Positions 1 through 8,686 of a stretch of DNA of 12,734 nt are shown here, piece by piece. The first letter of the stretch is position 1. Each line of letters starts with the position of its first letter. A program made the position numbers and the translations under genes. The notes below the pieces were generated by a model. That model did no database searches and was not told where the DNA came from. It saw only the letters and a list, made by a program, of their open reading frames with translations. The stretch spans positions 1 to 12,734 of the forward strand of contig JANYBU010000426.1 of NCBI GenBank assembly GCA_025360665.1, read 5' to 3'. Source of the stretch: Nitrospira sp. GTDB lineage: Bacteria; Nitrospirota; Nitrospiria; Nitrospirales; Nitrospiraceae.

Positions 1-519
1 GACTGCGTGCGTCGCCGCGGCGGCCGCTTGCATGGTAGGGGCTATTCGTTGGAACAGGGCCGAATAGAACAGGTGATCACGAATGGAGGGAAAAGGAAAA
101 CAGGTTTGGTTCAGGTGTCCGTCTCCCGTCCATTGCTTACAACTTACCGCCCCGACGTCAGGATGATCGTCCAGGTACGCGACCATGGTCGCGAGCGCCT
201 GATCCCTGACAATCGTGTCGCTGTTGAGCAACAGCACATGCCGGCCATGGCTCACGGCCAAGGACTGATTCACGGCCTTTGCGAAGCCCCGATTCTCCGG
301 ATTCGCAATGATCCTCATGGCAGGATAGGCATCCTTCAGCGCGGCCACCGTCCCGTCCCGCGAATCATTGTCGACGACGATCACTTCATAGGCGATGGTC
401 GTCGTGTAGGTCTGCACGGAACTCACACAATCCAACAGGATCTCCTTTGTGTTGTAACTCACGATCGCGATCGACAGATCGACCGACGTATCAGCGATAG
501 TATGTAAGCTCGACGACAT
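1..519 (-). CDS. Glycosyltransferase family 2, N-terminal part (runs off the window)
   Basis: The minus-strand frame is open from an ATG at 519 to the left edge, giving 173 residues without a stop; the C-terminus is missing. It is a GT-A fold family 2 glycosyltransferase of the WbbL-like (rhamnosyltransferase-type) group. What shows this: the opening strand LSIAIVSYNT (15-24), the nucleotide-binding VDNDSRDGT (49-57), PENRGFAKAVN (74-84), and LLLNSD (96-101), which stands in place of the DxD metal site. It should transfer a sugar from a nucleotide donor to the growing lipid-linked repeat unit on the cytoplasmic membrane face; donor and acceptor cannot be read from sequence. The start ATG shares one base with the TGA of the upstream methyltransferase gene (TGATG), implying translational coupling and membership of the same operon. 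Family call is firm, the rhamnosyl assignment is only a suggestion. Confidence 0.9.
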   Translation of the reverse strand, partial: MSSSLHTIADTSVDLSIAIVSYNTKEILLDCVSSVQTYTTTIAYEVIVVDNDSRDGTVAALKDAYPAMRIIANPENRGFAKAVNQSLAVSHGRHVLLLNSDTIVRDQALATMVAYLDDHPDVGAVSCKQWTGDGHLNQTCFPFPSIRDHLFYSALFQRIAPTMQAAAAATHAV

Positions 520-1262
520 CACGGCTCGAACTCCGCCACCACGATCTGCCGATAGCAGGGACCGACATTGAGCCAGCGCCTCATATGCACCAACACTATG
601 GCCAAGCGGTGGAAGGCATAATTGACGCGGCCCGTCCGCATCCACAGGCGAAGCAGCATCCGATGCACCCATACATTCAGATTCGGCTCGCAGTGGAGTC
701 GAATAAGTCTCCCACTATCCTCGGCGATGCCCTCCATCTCAGCGAGAACGGTCTCCAGTCTGGGAAGGCCATTGGCAATGTGCTCGTCCAGAAACAAAAA
801 TGGCCTGCCTCGCTGCGCTTGATGGTACTGCTGCAGGGACTGATCTGCCCGTTCGGCTTGAGATCCCCTTGGACATCCCAAGAAGACCCGCCGCTTGGTG
901 ACCCTGATGAGTTCCCGCAAAAAACAGTTCCGGTCAGCAGACTCGATATGTTCCAGCGTGTCCATACAGACCGTGTAGTCAAACGCTCCGGACTGAAAGG
1001 GCAACGCCTGCCCCTTCGCGAGGACGGGAGTCACGAGGGCAGCGCGCGCGGCCCCCATGACACAATCCACTCCAACCACTGGCCGACGAAGATAGGTTGT
1101 CAGGCCAGAGCGGTTCACCCCGACCTCTAAAATTAAACCTCTCGGAAGCTCGGCGAGGATCCATTCCACAACCGACAAGTACCGCAAGGCGATCTCAGGC
1201 ACCCAGCCGGGGTAGCGTCGACTCCACCAACCTGTGATGCGGTGCCTCATCGTCGTCGTCAT
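519..1262 (-). CDS. Class I SAM-dependent methyltransferase (Methyltransf_11-like)
   Basis: A 247-residue protein with a Rossmann-type methyltransferase core: motif I LILEVGVNRSG (43-53), an acidic end of strand 2 in VGVDCV (63-68), LPFQSGAFDYTVCMDTLEHI (87-106) covering motif II and the helix after it, and RVFLGCPRG (125-133). This order is that of the Methyltransf_11 family. In a polysaccharide operon it probably methylates a sugar of the repeat unit or caps the chain, but the acceptor cannot be deduced. Motif I is unusual: the normal GxGxG glycine pattern reads G-V-N-R-S-G, so SAM binding should not be taken as proven. The ATG at 1262 lies 3 nt past the flippase stop (TGACAGATG), and the stop overlaps the next ATG, so it is embedded in the operon. 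A second in-frame ATG lies four codons in (1250). Confidence 0.85.
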   Translation of the reverse strand: MTTTMRHRITGWWSRRYPGWVPEIALRYLSVVEWILAELPRGLILEVGVNRSGLTTYLRRPVVGVDCVMGAARAALVTPVLAKGQALPFQSGAFDYTVCMDTLEHIESADRNCFLRELIRVTKRRVFLGCPRGSQAERADQSLQQYHQAQRGRPFLFLDEHIANGLPRLETVLAEMEGIAEDSGRLIRLHCEPNLNVWVHRMLLRLWMRTGRVNYAFHRLAIVLVHMRRWLNVGPCYRQIVVAEFEP

Positions 1263-1265
1263 CTG

Positions 1266-2762
1266 TCAGCGATGCTCCCAGAGAACTTTCAACCGTGGGA
1301 CTTCGACCAGCCAGAGATAGCCGCTATAGATTCCAATCCCTCCCAGACAGGCAGAGACCAGCACCCAGGAGGGCTGCGGCGGTGAGGTTGCTCCCGACAT
1401 CAGGAGAATAATTCCGGCAAGGAGCCCTGCGAGGAGAGAGGCCATTCCAATAGACCAGAATGTGGCACCCGCTGCGGTTCCGATGAGGGCTCTGGTCCCG
1501 ATACCTTGCAACAGGACTCCCAGCACATAGCTGGCGACCAGCGCGGCGGCGGCGCCGGTGAGACCAAACCCCATGGTCAACGGCACAATTACCACGGCGT
1601 ATAAAAGAAACTGCCCCCCCCAACTCTTCATCTGGAGATCCGGCCGATTCGCCCCATAATGCAAGGCTGCCATGACGCTCAAATATCCGGCGCAGACGGC
1701 ATACAAGCAGAGCATTCTGAGTGGCTCGACGATGGCGAGCCACTGAGGACCAAATGCCAACGGCACAATGACCGGAGCGAGCACCGCAACGCCGGTCGCC
1801 AGTGGAATGAAGAGAAGTCCAACCAGGCCCATTTGAAGCTCGAATACACGGGCCACACCAAGTCGATCCCCTTGAAGCAACGCGTAGGTAGGCATGCTGA
1901 TCTGATGGATCAACACCGTGGCCCGCACGCCCAACAAGAGAGGAATCGCCAGCGCAATCTGATAGAGACCCAACGCCTCTTGGCCGAGTACGCGACCGAT
2001 GACCAGCTCTCCCCCACTCATGACGCCGAAGATACAGAGCGTCGTGACATTCATTTGTTTTCCATAGCGCAGAAAATAATTGCATGCAGGGCGGTAGAGC
2101 GACAGTCGTGGCCGGAATGGTGCCACCCAGAATGACAGGAAGCTGCCCACGCACATCCCAACCAGCTGCCCAAGCAAGAGCGCCCATACGTTGCGGAGCC
2201 ACAACGCGAGCGCGATAATCGAGCCGGCTTCGATCAGACGCCGGACAAGATCCACAGAGACACGCCGACGCAGATCTAGGTTCTTTAAGACGATGGCCAT
2301 CGCCGGACTCTGTAGCCCCTGCAGCACAAGCAACCAGGCATGCACCCGCAACAGCGACGCCAGTTGGGGCATCTGCATGGCCTGGCCGATCACATCGGCC
2401 GCTGCCCAAAGACAGGCTGCCATGGCAACTCCCCGCGCAATCGCGACGGTCCACGCGACAGCCAAATCCTCACGGTCAACCTCAGCCTTGGCAATCAAGG
2501 CCGATTCAAGGCCCAGTTCACTGATGGTCATGAATGCCAGGACGATGGTAGCGGATGCAGCCATCACGCCGAAATCGGCCGGAGTTAACAGGCGTGCCAC
2601 CAACATCAGCTGGATCGCCGCGATTACTTTATCCAACACAAATCCCGCCCCAGCCCATCCACCAGCTTGGAGAATCCGGTGCCGCAGACGAGGCGGGGCT
2701 GGTTCAGCCCTATCCTGTTTGACCTGGGGTTCTGCCATTACCATCTCACGGCTGGTGATCAT
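1266..2762 (-). CDS. Polysaccharide repeat-unit flippase, Wzx/WzxC-like (MOP superfamily)
   Basis: An integral membrane protein of 498 residues with roughly a dozen or more hydrophobic segments spread over its length. The N-terminal part has the WzxC-type signature: GGWAGAGFVLDKV (34-46), ARLLTPADFGV (56-66), then the SELGLESALI stretch. Family members move undecaprenyl-linked repeat units from the cytoplasmic to the periplasmic face. Start choice: the ATG at 2762 forms an ATGA overlap with the stop of the upstream GT4 gene, like other junctions in this operon. A GTG at 2798 would extend it by 12 residues without a ribosome site; an ATG at 2735, with a GAG about 7 nt upstream, would shorten it by 9. 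All of the alternatives lie before the first membrane segment. Flippase activity is inferred from family and context; the exact sugar unit is unknown. Confidence 0.88.
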   Translation of the reverse strand: MITSREMVMAEPQVKQDRAEPAPPRLRHRILQAGGWAGAGFVLDKVIAAIQLMLVARLLTPADFGVMAASATIVLAFMTISELGLESALIAKAEVDREDLAVAWTVAIARGVAMAACLWAAADVIGQAMQMPQLASLLRVHAWLLVLQGLQSPAMAIVLKNLDLRRRVSVDLVRRLIEAGSIIALALWLRNVWALLLGQLVGMCVGSFLSFWVAPFRPRLSLYRPACNYFLRYGKQMNVTTLCIFGVMSGGELVIGRVLGQEALGLYQIALAIPLLLGVRATVLIHQISMPTYALLQGDRLGVARVFELQMGLVGLLFIPLATGVAVLAPVIVPLAFGPQWLAIVEPLRMLCLYAVCAGYLSVMAALHYGANRPDLQMKSWGGQFLLYAVVIVPLTMGFGLTGAAAALVASYVLGVLLQGIGTRALIGTAAGATFWSIGMASLLAGLLAGIILLMSGATSPPQPSWVLVSACLGGIGIYSGYLWLVEVPRLKVLWEHR

Positions 2763-3946
2763 GCTGTCCGCCGCGTTGCGGCGATCGCCGCGCTGCACAC
2801 GTGTTCAAGTTCTTGGGCTCGTGCTCTCCACGTATGCGTCTGGATCACCGCCATCCGTCCTAGTTCACCCATCTTCATTCGCTCATCAGGGTCCTCAAGA
2901 AGACGGAGCAACTGCCGGGCCAAATCCTGTGCATCGTCTGGCTCCGCTGCAAGCCCGCAGCCGATGGCCTCCACCGTCTCTCCATACCCCGGCCCAACTG
3001 TCGTAACCACGGGGCGCCCACAGGACAGATATTCCCACAATTTCATGGAATCACCGGGATACGATCGAGTCTGCCGATGCAACACGACACAGACATCGCA
3101 GGCCGCAATCCAGGTCGGCACCTGCTCCCAATCGGCCCGACCAACAAATCGGACGATATCCGTCAGTCCTTGTTGCTGAACCAGCTGTTGGAGTGCTTGT
3201 CTTGTTTGGCCTTCTCCTACCAGCAAAAACGTGGCGGAGGGGACCTTCTCACGCACGAAAGGCACGGCTTCGATCAACGTCTCCAACCCATGCCAGGGAA
3301 AGAATCCGCCGACAAATCCGATATAGGGGCCTTTGGCAGGAAGTTCGAGAACTTTTCTGGCAGCCTCATGCGATTGAGGATGGAAGCGATCCCCGTCGAC
3401 TCCGTTGCGAATCACGTGGCAACGCTCCGGTGGGATGCTCCAGGCGTCTTGCATCTGCGTTACAATCTCGCGGCAAATGCTCACCACCGCCTGCACACGG
3501 CGCGCAGCTGTTTTCAACGCAGCGCGTAGCACCCATCGCACGAACGGGAGCCGCCAGATCCCTTGCACCTCTTCCTCCGGCAAACCATTTACAAATAGCA
3601 CGCTCGCACAGGCATGGTTAGACAGGGCAAGCAGCGGAGCCATCTGCCCAGGCGAATCAAACCACAGCAGCACGTCCGGCCGCCACGCCGGCAGCTCCTG
3701 CCGCAAGACATTCCATGACGCAATCAGAAACGAGAAGGGCCGAAGACCCGCTACCCGCCAGGCAGAGACCGGACGGAACGACAGCGAGGCAAACTCCTGC
3801 GCGAGCTGATGGCCGTGAGCAGGCTGGGGCGCCACGATTCTGATGGTATGGGAGCGTAGAGAAAGGGCTTTGGAAAATTCCAGCACCTGCCGGGCTCCGC
3901 CTGCTGCAATGCTCAAGTCTTCATCACAGAACACGAGGATGCGCAT
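2759..3946 (-). CDS. Glycosyltransferase family 4 (GT-B fold), copy A
   Basis: A 395-residue GT-B glycosyltransferase of the GT4 (Glycos_transf_1) family. The N-terminal acceptor domain starts with the strand MRILVFCDED, then the AAGGARQV loop (14-21). The C-terminal donor domain carries VIRNGVD (178-184), GFVGGFFPWHG (210-220), LLVGEG (241-246), VPTWIAACDVCVVL (276-289) and MKLWEYLSCGRPVV (301-314), the usual nucleotide-sugar binding region. It should add one sugar of the repeat unit at the cytoplasmic membrane face, using a nucleoside-diphosphate sugar. Start choice: the ATG at 3946 begins the typical first beta strand and overlaps the previous gene by 23 bp; a TTG at 3973 would add nine residues and overlap by 50 bp. 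Its stop overlaps the flippase ATG (ATGA). It shares many blocks with the adjacent GT4 gene, suggesting an old tandem duplication. Confidence 0.9.
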   Translation of the reverse strand: MRILVFCDEDLSIAAGGARQVLEFSKALSLRSHTIRIVAPQPAHGHQLAQEFASLSFRPVSAWRVAGLRPFSFLIASWNVLRQELPAWRPDVLLWFDSPGQMAPLLALSNHACASVLFVNGLPEEEVQGIWRLPFVRWVLRAALKTAARRVQAVVSICREIVTQMQDAWSIPPERCHVIRNGVDGDRFHPQSHEAARKVLELPAKGPYIGFVGGFFPWHGLETLIEAVPFVREKVPSATFLLVGEGQTRQALQQLVQQQGLTDIVRFVGRADWEQVPTWIAACDVCVVLHRQTRSYPGDSMKLWEYLSCGRPVVTTVGPGYGETVEAIGCGLAAEPDDAQDLARQLLRLLEDPDERMKMGELGRMAVIQTHTWRARAQELEHVCSAAIAATRRTA

Positions 3947-5111
3947 GGTGTATTGACGGCTGCTCCGTGACAAGCCACTCTCTCAAGCGATTAGTAAGAT
4001 ATGTCCAGCTAAACCCTTGCTCAACAAAGCTCCGCCCAAGAGCTGCCATGCGAGCCTGCCGGTCCTGGTCGTTCAATAGTGCCAACACTGTCTGAGCCAA
4101 CGCGACCGGATCGTCCGGCGGAACCAAGACCACTCCGGCCTCTTGAACAAACGTGGCGGAGACAGAGGGGATCGCGCTGGCGATCACGGGCTTTCCGCAG
4201 GCAAGGTAATCGAAAATCTTAACCGGAGACGTTTCGCCCCGGTCCCCACGGAACGGAGCCACACAGAGCGTCATGGCACCGATCCATGTGGGAACCTCTT
4301 GATAGGGTATCCTGCCGGCCCAGGTAATGCACGAATTCAGTGCCAAACGATCCGCCTGCTGTTTCAACTCCTGACTGGCTTCTCCGTCACCAATCAAGAG
4401 AAGATGCACGGATGGTCTGGTGCGTCTGATGATGGCCATCGCATCCAGTAAACACTGCAATCCTTGATAGCGGTAGAAGCTCCCGACAAAACCGATGTAG
4501 TCCCGGTCTAGGCCCAACCCGATTCGACGCCGACATGCCGCTGCGTCCTGAGGAGCAAACAAGCCGGTATCCGTTCCACTCGGCAGCACGGCAACTCGCT
4601 CAGTGGCAACCCGATATCGGCGAACGACGAGATCACGTAATCCATCGGTCAGGACGACCACGCGATCACAGCGGCTGAGGGCAAAGGACGCCAACCAGTG
4701 CTTGAGTCTCCTCTTGAGCGTGCAGTCGGTCTCTGACCAATCAGGCACCGGCTCCCCGTTCACTTCGCAGACGCACTGCGCTCCGACCAGTCTCGCAAAC
4801 AACAACGGATGCGGGCTGTCCATCCACCGGTAATACACGACGTCCGGTTTCGACCGACAGGCTCGCACGAGAGCGACGATACAGGAGAAAACCGCGTAGG
4901 AAATCGGACGCAACACCGTCCAAGGAAGGAGCGGAATCGGCGCGGTCGAAAATCCTCGCTGGAGCAACGAGGAGCGATACCGTGGAGGAAGGACTGTCAC
5001 GCTGTCGCCTCGTTCGACGAGCTGTCTTGCCAAGGACCAGAGACGGACGAGCCCTACGGGATCGGATGGTGCATCCGGCTCATACCAGTAACAGAAGAGG
5101 AACCACCTCAT
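3924..5111 (-). CDS. Glycosyltransferase family 4 (GT-B fold), copy B
   Basis: A second GT4-family glycosyltransferase, also 395 residues with the chosen start. The acceptor domain begins MRWFLFCYWYEPDAPSDPVG, a form seen in WbuB/WcaL-like enzymes. The donor domain shows VLPSGTDT (175-182), YIGFVGSFYRYQG (205-217), LLLIGDGE (237-244), VPTWIGAM (273-280) and SPVKIFDYLACGKPVI (295-310). It should add a sugar to the lipid-linked repeat unit; donor unknown. Start choice: the ATG at 5111 overlaps the polymerase stop as ATGA and places the first strand at the N-terminus. The frame is open further upstream to 5186, but that extension would lie within the polymerase gene and has no family resemblance. 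It overlaps copy A by 23 bp. Confidence 0.9.
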   Translation of the reverse strand: MRWFLFCYWYEPDAPSDPVGLVRLWSLARQLVERGDSVTVLPPRYRSSLLQRGFSTAPIPLLPWTVLRPISYAVFSCIVALVRACRSKPDVVYYRWMDSPHPLLFARLVGAQCVCEVNGEPVPDWSETDCTLKRRLKHWLASFALSRCDRVVVLTDGLRDLVVRRYRVATERVAVLPSGTDTGLFAPQDAAACRRRIGLGLDRDYIGFVGSFYRYQGLQCLLDAMAIIRRTRPSVHLLLIGDGEASQELKQQADRLALNSCITWAGRIPYQEVPTWIGAMTLCVAPFRGDRGETSPVKIFDYLACGKPVIASAIPSVSATFVQEAGVVLVPPDDPVALAQTVLALLNDQDRQARMAALGRSFVEQGFSWTYLTNRLREWLVTEQPSIHHAHPRVL

Positions 5112-6490
5112 ACCAGCGCTCGCTGAGGGGCACTGTCCTTCTGCTCCGATGTCAGGCGTGGCAAGATCATGACGAGCCCCGCGCACAGCCAGAATGGCTC
5201 CATGATGCGGATGATAATGAAGGTGTTGGCTCCGATACCATGCGCGAGCATGGCCACCATGCCGAGCAGCAATCCATGGGTCAATCCCTTATAAAAGGGA
5301 TCCTGTTCGGCCAGAAAGGTCTCTCGTGCGCGCCGCCACAAGCAAAAAATCAAGAAGATGAACGCGACGAGGCCGGCGAGACCCGTTTCGCCGAGAATCT
5401 TGACGTATTGGGCATCCGCCCAGGCATAGCCGGTCACACCGCGTCCGAGCAGAGGACTGTGGAGCCAATCTTTCAGCACATACTGCCAGGAACGCAGCCG
5501 CTCTGTCGTAGAGAGATCCAAGCCCACGCGTCCCACTGTGATTTCGCCCCCGTATTGACGTCCGAAAAACGTCTCGTTGACACGATCCTTCACATTGGCA
5601 GGCGCGGCAAAAGGGAGCACGACCGCGAGCAAGAGTATGAATGCAAGCACACCAGGTCTCCGCCATTGCGTCGCAGCGACAGCCAGCATTAAGACACCAG
5701 CAGCCAGGTAGGACGAGCGAGAGAGCGTGGCCATGAGAGCCAAACTGATGAACCCCATGAGAAGCACGAGCAGGACTCGAATCGGTCCTGACTTCAAGTG
5801 GAGGAAAAGGCCCATGACGATCGCCATGATAAAGACTAGGTACCCGCCGAGGGTATTGGGCTCGCCACTTTCTCCTTCAAACGGGGCGCTCGCCCGTTGT
5901 CCGCTTGAAATCTGAGCGATCGCATACAGACTAATCACGAAGCAGACCGCGAGCAACGCCGTCACCAAACTGACGACCTGTCGTTTGGTCGACACATGAT
6001 TGACGACCATGAAGAACACAAAGAAGTATTCGAAATATTTCAGGATGAAAAAGAATCCCGTGAGCGGACGGACGCGACCGGCGATGACGCCGATCAGCGT
6101 CGCGAGCACACAGACCAGCATGTAATAGACGATGGGGCGATTTATCGGAGTGTCGCGAATGAGGGCCAGATCGCGATAAATGATCGTCTTGACCAGCCAA
6201 CTGAATCCAATAATCACGAGCAAGAGATCGTCCACGCGCAACGAGAGATCTCGCACACCAACGCCTCTCCCGTCCACTCGCCCGACCGCGATTTCCGGAG
6301 AGAGCAACATGGAGCAAATCAGCAGGAAAAGCGAGGCGGGAACCGACGTGAAGGCCACCAGCACAATGAGAAAACCGAAGACGACTTGTACCCCGACCAT
6401 CGGAGTCGTCAGCGTGAGGCCAAGGGCGAGCACGGCGGCCAACACCGAGACCATAACGACATCTTGAGGTTTCACTATCGACGCTTGCAT
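5108..6490 (-). CDS. O-antigen ligase/Wzy-type polysaccharide polymerase
   Basis: A 460-residue multi-spanning membrane protein with about 10-12 hydrophobic segments. The architecture is that of the Wzy_C (O-antigen ligase) superfamily: SRSSYL (257-262) in a membrane segment, then a long polar loop at about 299-365 that would face the periplasm and contains SPLLGRGVTGY (345-355) and DAQYVKILGETGLAG (359-373), followed by the last membrane segments. Both O-antigen ligases and Wzy polymerases belong to this superfamily. In this operon, next to copolymerase, export protein and flippase, polymerisation of repeat units is the more likely role. The ATG at 6490 has an AGGAG 10 nt upstream and lies 24 nt after the autokinase stop. 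Its own stop overlaps the following GT4 start. Polymerase versus ligase cannot be settled from the sequence alone. Confidence 0.85.
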   Translation of the reverse strand: MQASIVKPQDVVMVSVLAAVLALGLTLTTPMVGVQVVFGFLIVLVAFTSVPASLFLLICSMLLSPEIAVGRVDGRGVGVRDLSLRVDDLLLVIIGFSWLVKTIIYRDLALIRDTPINRPIVYYMLVCVLATLIGVIAGRVRPLTGFFFILKYFEYFFVFFMVVNHVSTKRQVVSLVTALLAVCFVISLYAIAQISSGQRASAPFEGESGEPNTLGGYLVFIMAIVMGLFLHLKSGPIRVLLVLLMGFISLALMATLSRSSYLAAGVLMLAVAATQWRRPGVLAFILLLAVVLPFAAPANVKDRVNETFFGRQYGGEITVGRVGLDLSTTERLRSWQYVLKDWLHSPLLGRGVTGYAWADAQYVKILGETGLAGLVAFIFLIFCLWRRARETFLAEQDPFYKGLTHGLLLGMVAMLAHGIGANTFIIIRIMEPFWLCAGLVMILPRLTSEQKDSAPQRALV

Positions 6491-6514
6491 GGGATGTCGT
6501 CTCCTACTGCCGCG

Positions 6515-8653
6515 TCAGCGATATTCGTAACGATAGACACCGTAGTCCGGCGTGACCTCAGACTTCACGTTCGTCAAGACGATGCCCATCACATTGGCCT
6601 GCGCATGATCTAGGAGGAACTTGGCACGCTTGAGGGCATTCCGACCGATCCGCCCGACTTGGTAGACCAGGATCGTCCCGTCGACGCGTGAGCTGAACGC
6701 GACCGCATCTGTGACCGGGAGTATGGGAGGAGTATCGAAGAGTACAAGGTCGTATTCTTCATTCATCTCACTCACGAGCGTCTTAATCTTGTTCATGTTG
6801 AGGAACTCGTTCGGATTGCCCACCTCCGACCCGCTGGTCAGAATATGCAGGTTGTCCAACCCAGGCGTGCTCATCACCCGATCCGCCCCCATCGGCCCGA
6901 GCATCAGATCCGTGGCAGACCGCACGTGACTGCGCCAGGAGGTACTGCCCACCAGGGCATCTGCCAGGCCTGGGACCCGCTCGATACCCAACCGCTGATG
7001 CACAATCGGCCTCCGAAGGTCTGCATCGACGAGTAATACTCGTTGTCCTTCCTGGGCAAGTGTGATCGCCAGATTGGTGACACAGGTGCTCTTGCCTTCT
7101 CCAATCCCCGCACTGGTAAAGAGGATAGATTTGACCTTCCGATCCATGCTGGCGAATTGGATATTCGTCCGCAGTGAGCGCAGACTCTCGGACAGGGGAG
7201 ACTTCGGATCGATCAGGCAAATGAGTTTCGAGAAATTTTCCACGGTCGACGCTGAGGCATTGACTGGAAGCGCCGCGCGGGCGGCTTCCTCCATTTGCTT
7301 ACCATCGAACTGCGGAATGACGCCGAGTACCGGCACCTTGAGAAACTCCTCGACCCCCTCGATGGTACCAATCGACGTATCGAACGATTCGCGCGCAAAG
7401 GCCAAGACGATCCCGAGAAAGACCCCCATGAGAGAGCCCACCATGAGGTTCAGCTCCGTATTGGGCGCATTGATTGGTGCATTGGGTATGATAGCCGGCG
7501 CTACGATCGTTACCTCTTCGATCCGTTCGGCGCTCTTGATCTGCAGTTCTTGATGCTTGCCCTTGAGCGTCGCTAACAGGTCAGCGTTGACTTTCACCTC
7601 CCGTTCGAGACGGCTCATCTGAATCGCTGCTCGCGGGAACTGTAAATACCGTCCCCGATAGCGATCGCGCTGATCCAGAAGCGTGGCTTCCCGATCTTGC
7701 ATGGTCTTGAGCTTGGCTCGGAGTTCAAGAATCATCTCGGCTCTGACGTTATCGATCTTCTGCTGCTGCTCTCGGACTTGCGGGTGATCCGTCGTGTAGT
7801 TGATCAGAAGGGTGTTCCGTTCCTGGATGAGATCAAGGAGGCGCTGATTCAGGATCGTGAGCAGCGCATTCTGCTCCTCCGTGAAGATTCGACCAGTTTG
7901 GTTCCCAAGCACCGCTTCGGTTCGATTGAGCACGGCGATCTGCCGTTCCCCCTCCGCCCGCTTTCGCATCACCTCATTATGCTGCTCTTCCAGCTTGGTG
8001 AACGTCTCCAGCGCGGCCCGTGCCTCATCGGTCAGAAAGACCTGGCCTTCCCGTTCCCTGAACGCCCTCAGCGCGTCTTCCGCATCGTTCAACTGCTTTT
8101 CAAGCCCAGCCAGCTGTTCCTCGACAAACCGCCGCGACTCCATGACGAGACGGTTCCGGGTCATGATATTTTCAAGGCGATACGCATTGGCCACTGAATT
8201 GGCCGTCTTCTCTGCCATCTCAGGCTGATCCGAGGTGGCCGTGATGCGGATGATGTTCGTATCGCCTTCCCGCTGCGTCTTGATTTCCTGACCGAGGTTA
8301 TACACCGTGTTGAGGTAGGTGGCCGATCGCTTCTCTTCCGGCGTCACGCTTGCCGGTACACGTGCTAATTCCATCGCCACGCGCTCCATCACGGGAAACC
8401 CCCGGATAAACTCGGTCTGGGAGTTGAGGTCGTTGGCATTTGAGAAGGACATGGTCTCGATCAACTGTTGGGCCACGGTGCTCGTTCGGTCGAACTTCAC
8501 CCGCGCAGAGGCTTCATATAGCGGGCTCGGCTTGAACATTTCTGAAAACAGGAACGTGAACAACACCACGAGCCCCGCCGCCAGCAGAATGAGATACTTC
8601 CGCTTCTTGACGATCAGCCAGTAATCGATGACGTTGAGTTCGTATTGGGCCAT
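6515..8653 (-). CDS. Wzc-like polysaccharide copolymerase with BY-kinase (tyrosine autokinase) domain
   Basis: A 712-residue inner-membrane protein. An N-terminal Wzz domain follows a first membrane segment at about 20-37; a long periplasmic coiled-coil-rich stretch (about 160-390) leads to a second membrane segment at about 401-419. The cytoplasmic C-terminal domain is a bacterial tyrosine kinase: SESLRSLRTNI (67 residues into it, 488-498 region), Walker A SAGIGEGKST (514-523, Lys521), Walker A' VLLVDADLRRP (539-549, Asp543 and Asp545) and Walker B LVLFDTPP (636-643). The last residues hold a short tyrosine cluster (Tyr704, 707, 709, 711), the expected autophosphorylation tail. Such proteins set chain length and couple polymerisation to export through the Wza-type partner, which is encoded immediately upstream, 33 nt away. 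Phosphorylation cycling usually needs a partner phosphatase, which is not in this window. All catalytic motifs appear intact. Confidence 0.94.
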   Translation of the reverse strand: MAQYELNVIDYWLIVKKRKYLILLAAGLVVLFTFLFSEMFKPSPLYEASARVKFDRTSTVAQQLIETMSFSNANDLNSQTEFIRGFPVMERVAMELARVPASVTPEEKRSATYLNTVYNLGQEIKTQREGDTNIIRITATSDQPEMAEKTANSVANAYRLENIMTRNRLVMESRRFVEEQLAGLEKQLNDAEDALRAFREREGQVFLTDEARAALETFTKLEEQHNEVMRKRAEGERQIAVLNRTEAVLGNQTGRIFTEEQNALLTILNQRLLDLIQERNTLLINYTTDHPQVREQQQKIDNVRAEMILELRAKLKTMQDREATLLDQRDRYRGRYLQFPRAAIQMSRLEREVKVNADLLATLKGKHQELQIKSAERIEEVTIVAPAIIPNAPINAPNTELNLMVGSLMGVFLGIVLAFARESFDTSIGTIEGVEEFLKVPVLGVIPQFDGKQMEEAARAALPVNASASTVENFSKLICLIDPKSPLSESLRSLRTNIQFASMDRKVKSILFTSAGIGEGKSTCVTNLAITLAQEGQRVLLVDADLRRPIVHQRLGIERVPGLADALVGSTSWRSHVRSATDLMLGPMGADRVMSTPGLDNLHILTSGSEVGNPNEFLNMNKIKTLVSEMNEEYDLVLFDTPPILPVTDAVAFSSRVDGTILVYQVGRIGRNALKRAKFLLDHAQANVMGIVLTNVKSEVTPDYGVYRYEYR

Positions 8654-8686
8654 AGGGTCAGCGTCCTTCTCTCGTCTCGATTGCGA

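Noticed and set aside
2191..3006. Plus-strand open frame of 271 codons antisense to the flippase and GT4-A genes
   Set aside because: It is a shadow of well-supported minus-strand genes; its product is low-complexity, rich in Arg, Ser and Ala, with no domain pattern.
5996..6613. Plus-strand open frame of 205 codons opposite the polymerase gene
   Set aside because: The product is an unnatural string of His, Glu, Asp, Arg and Gln, the reverse complement of hydrophobic codons; it also spans the junction of two real genes.
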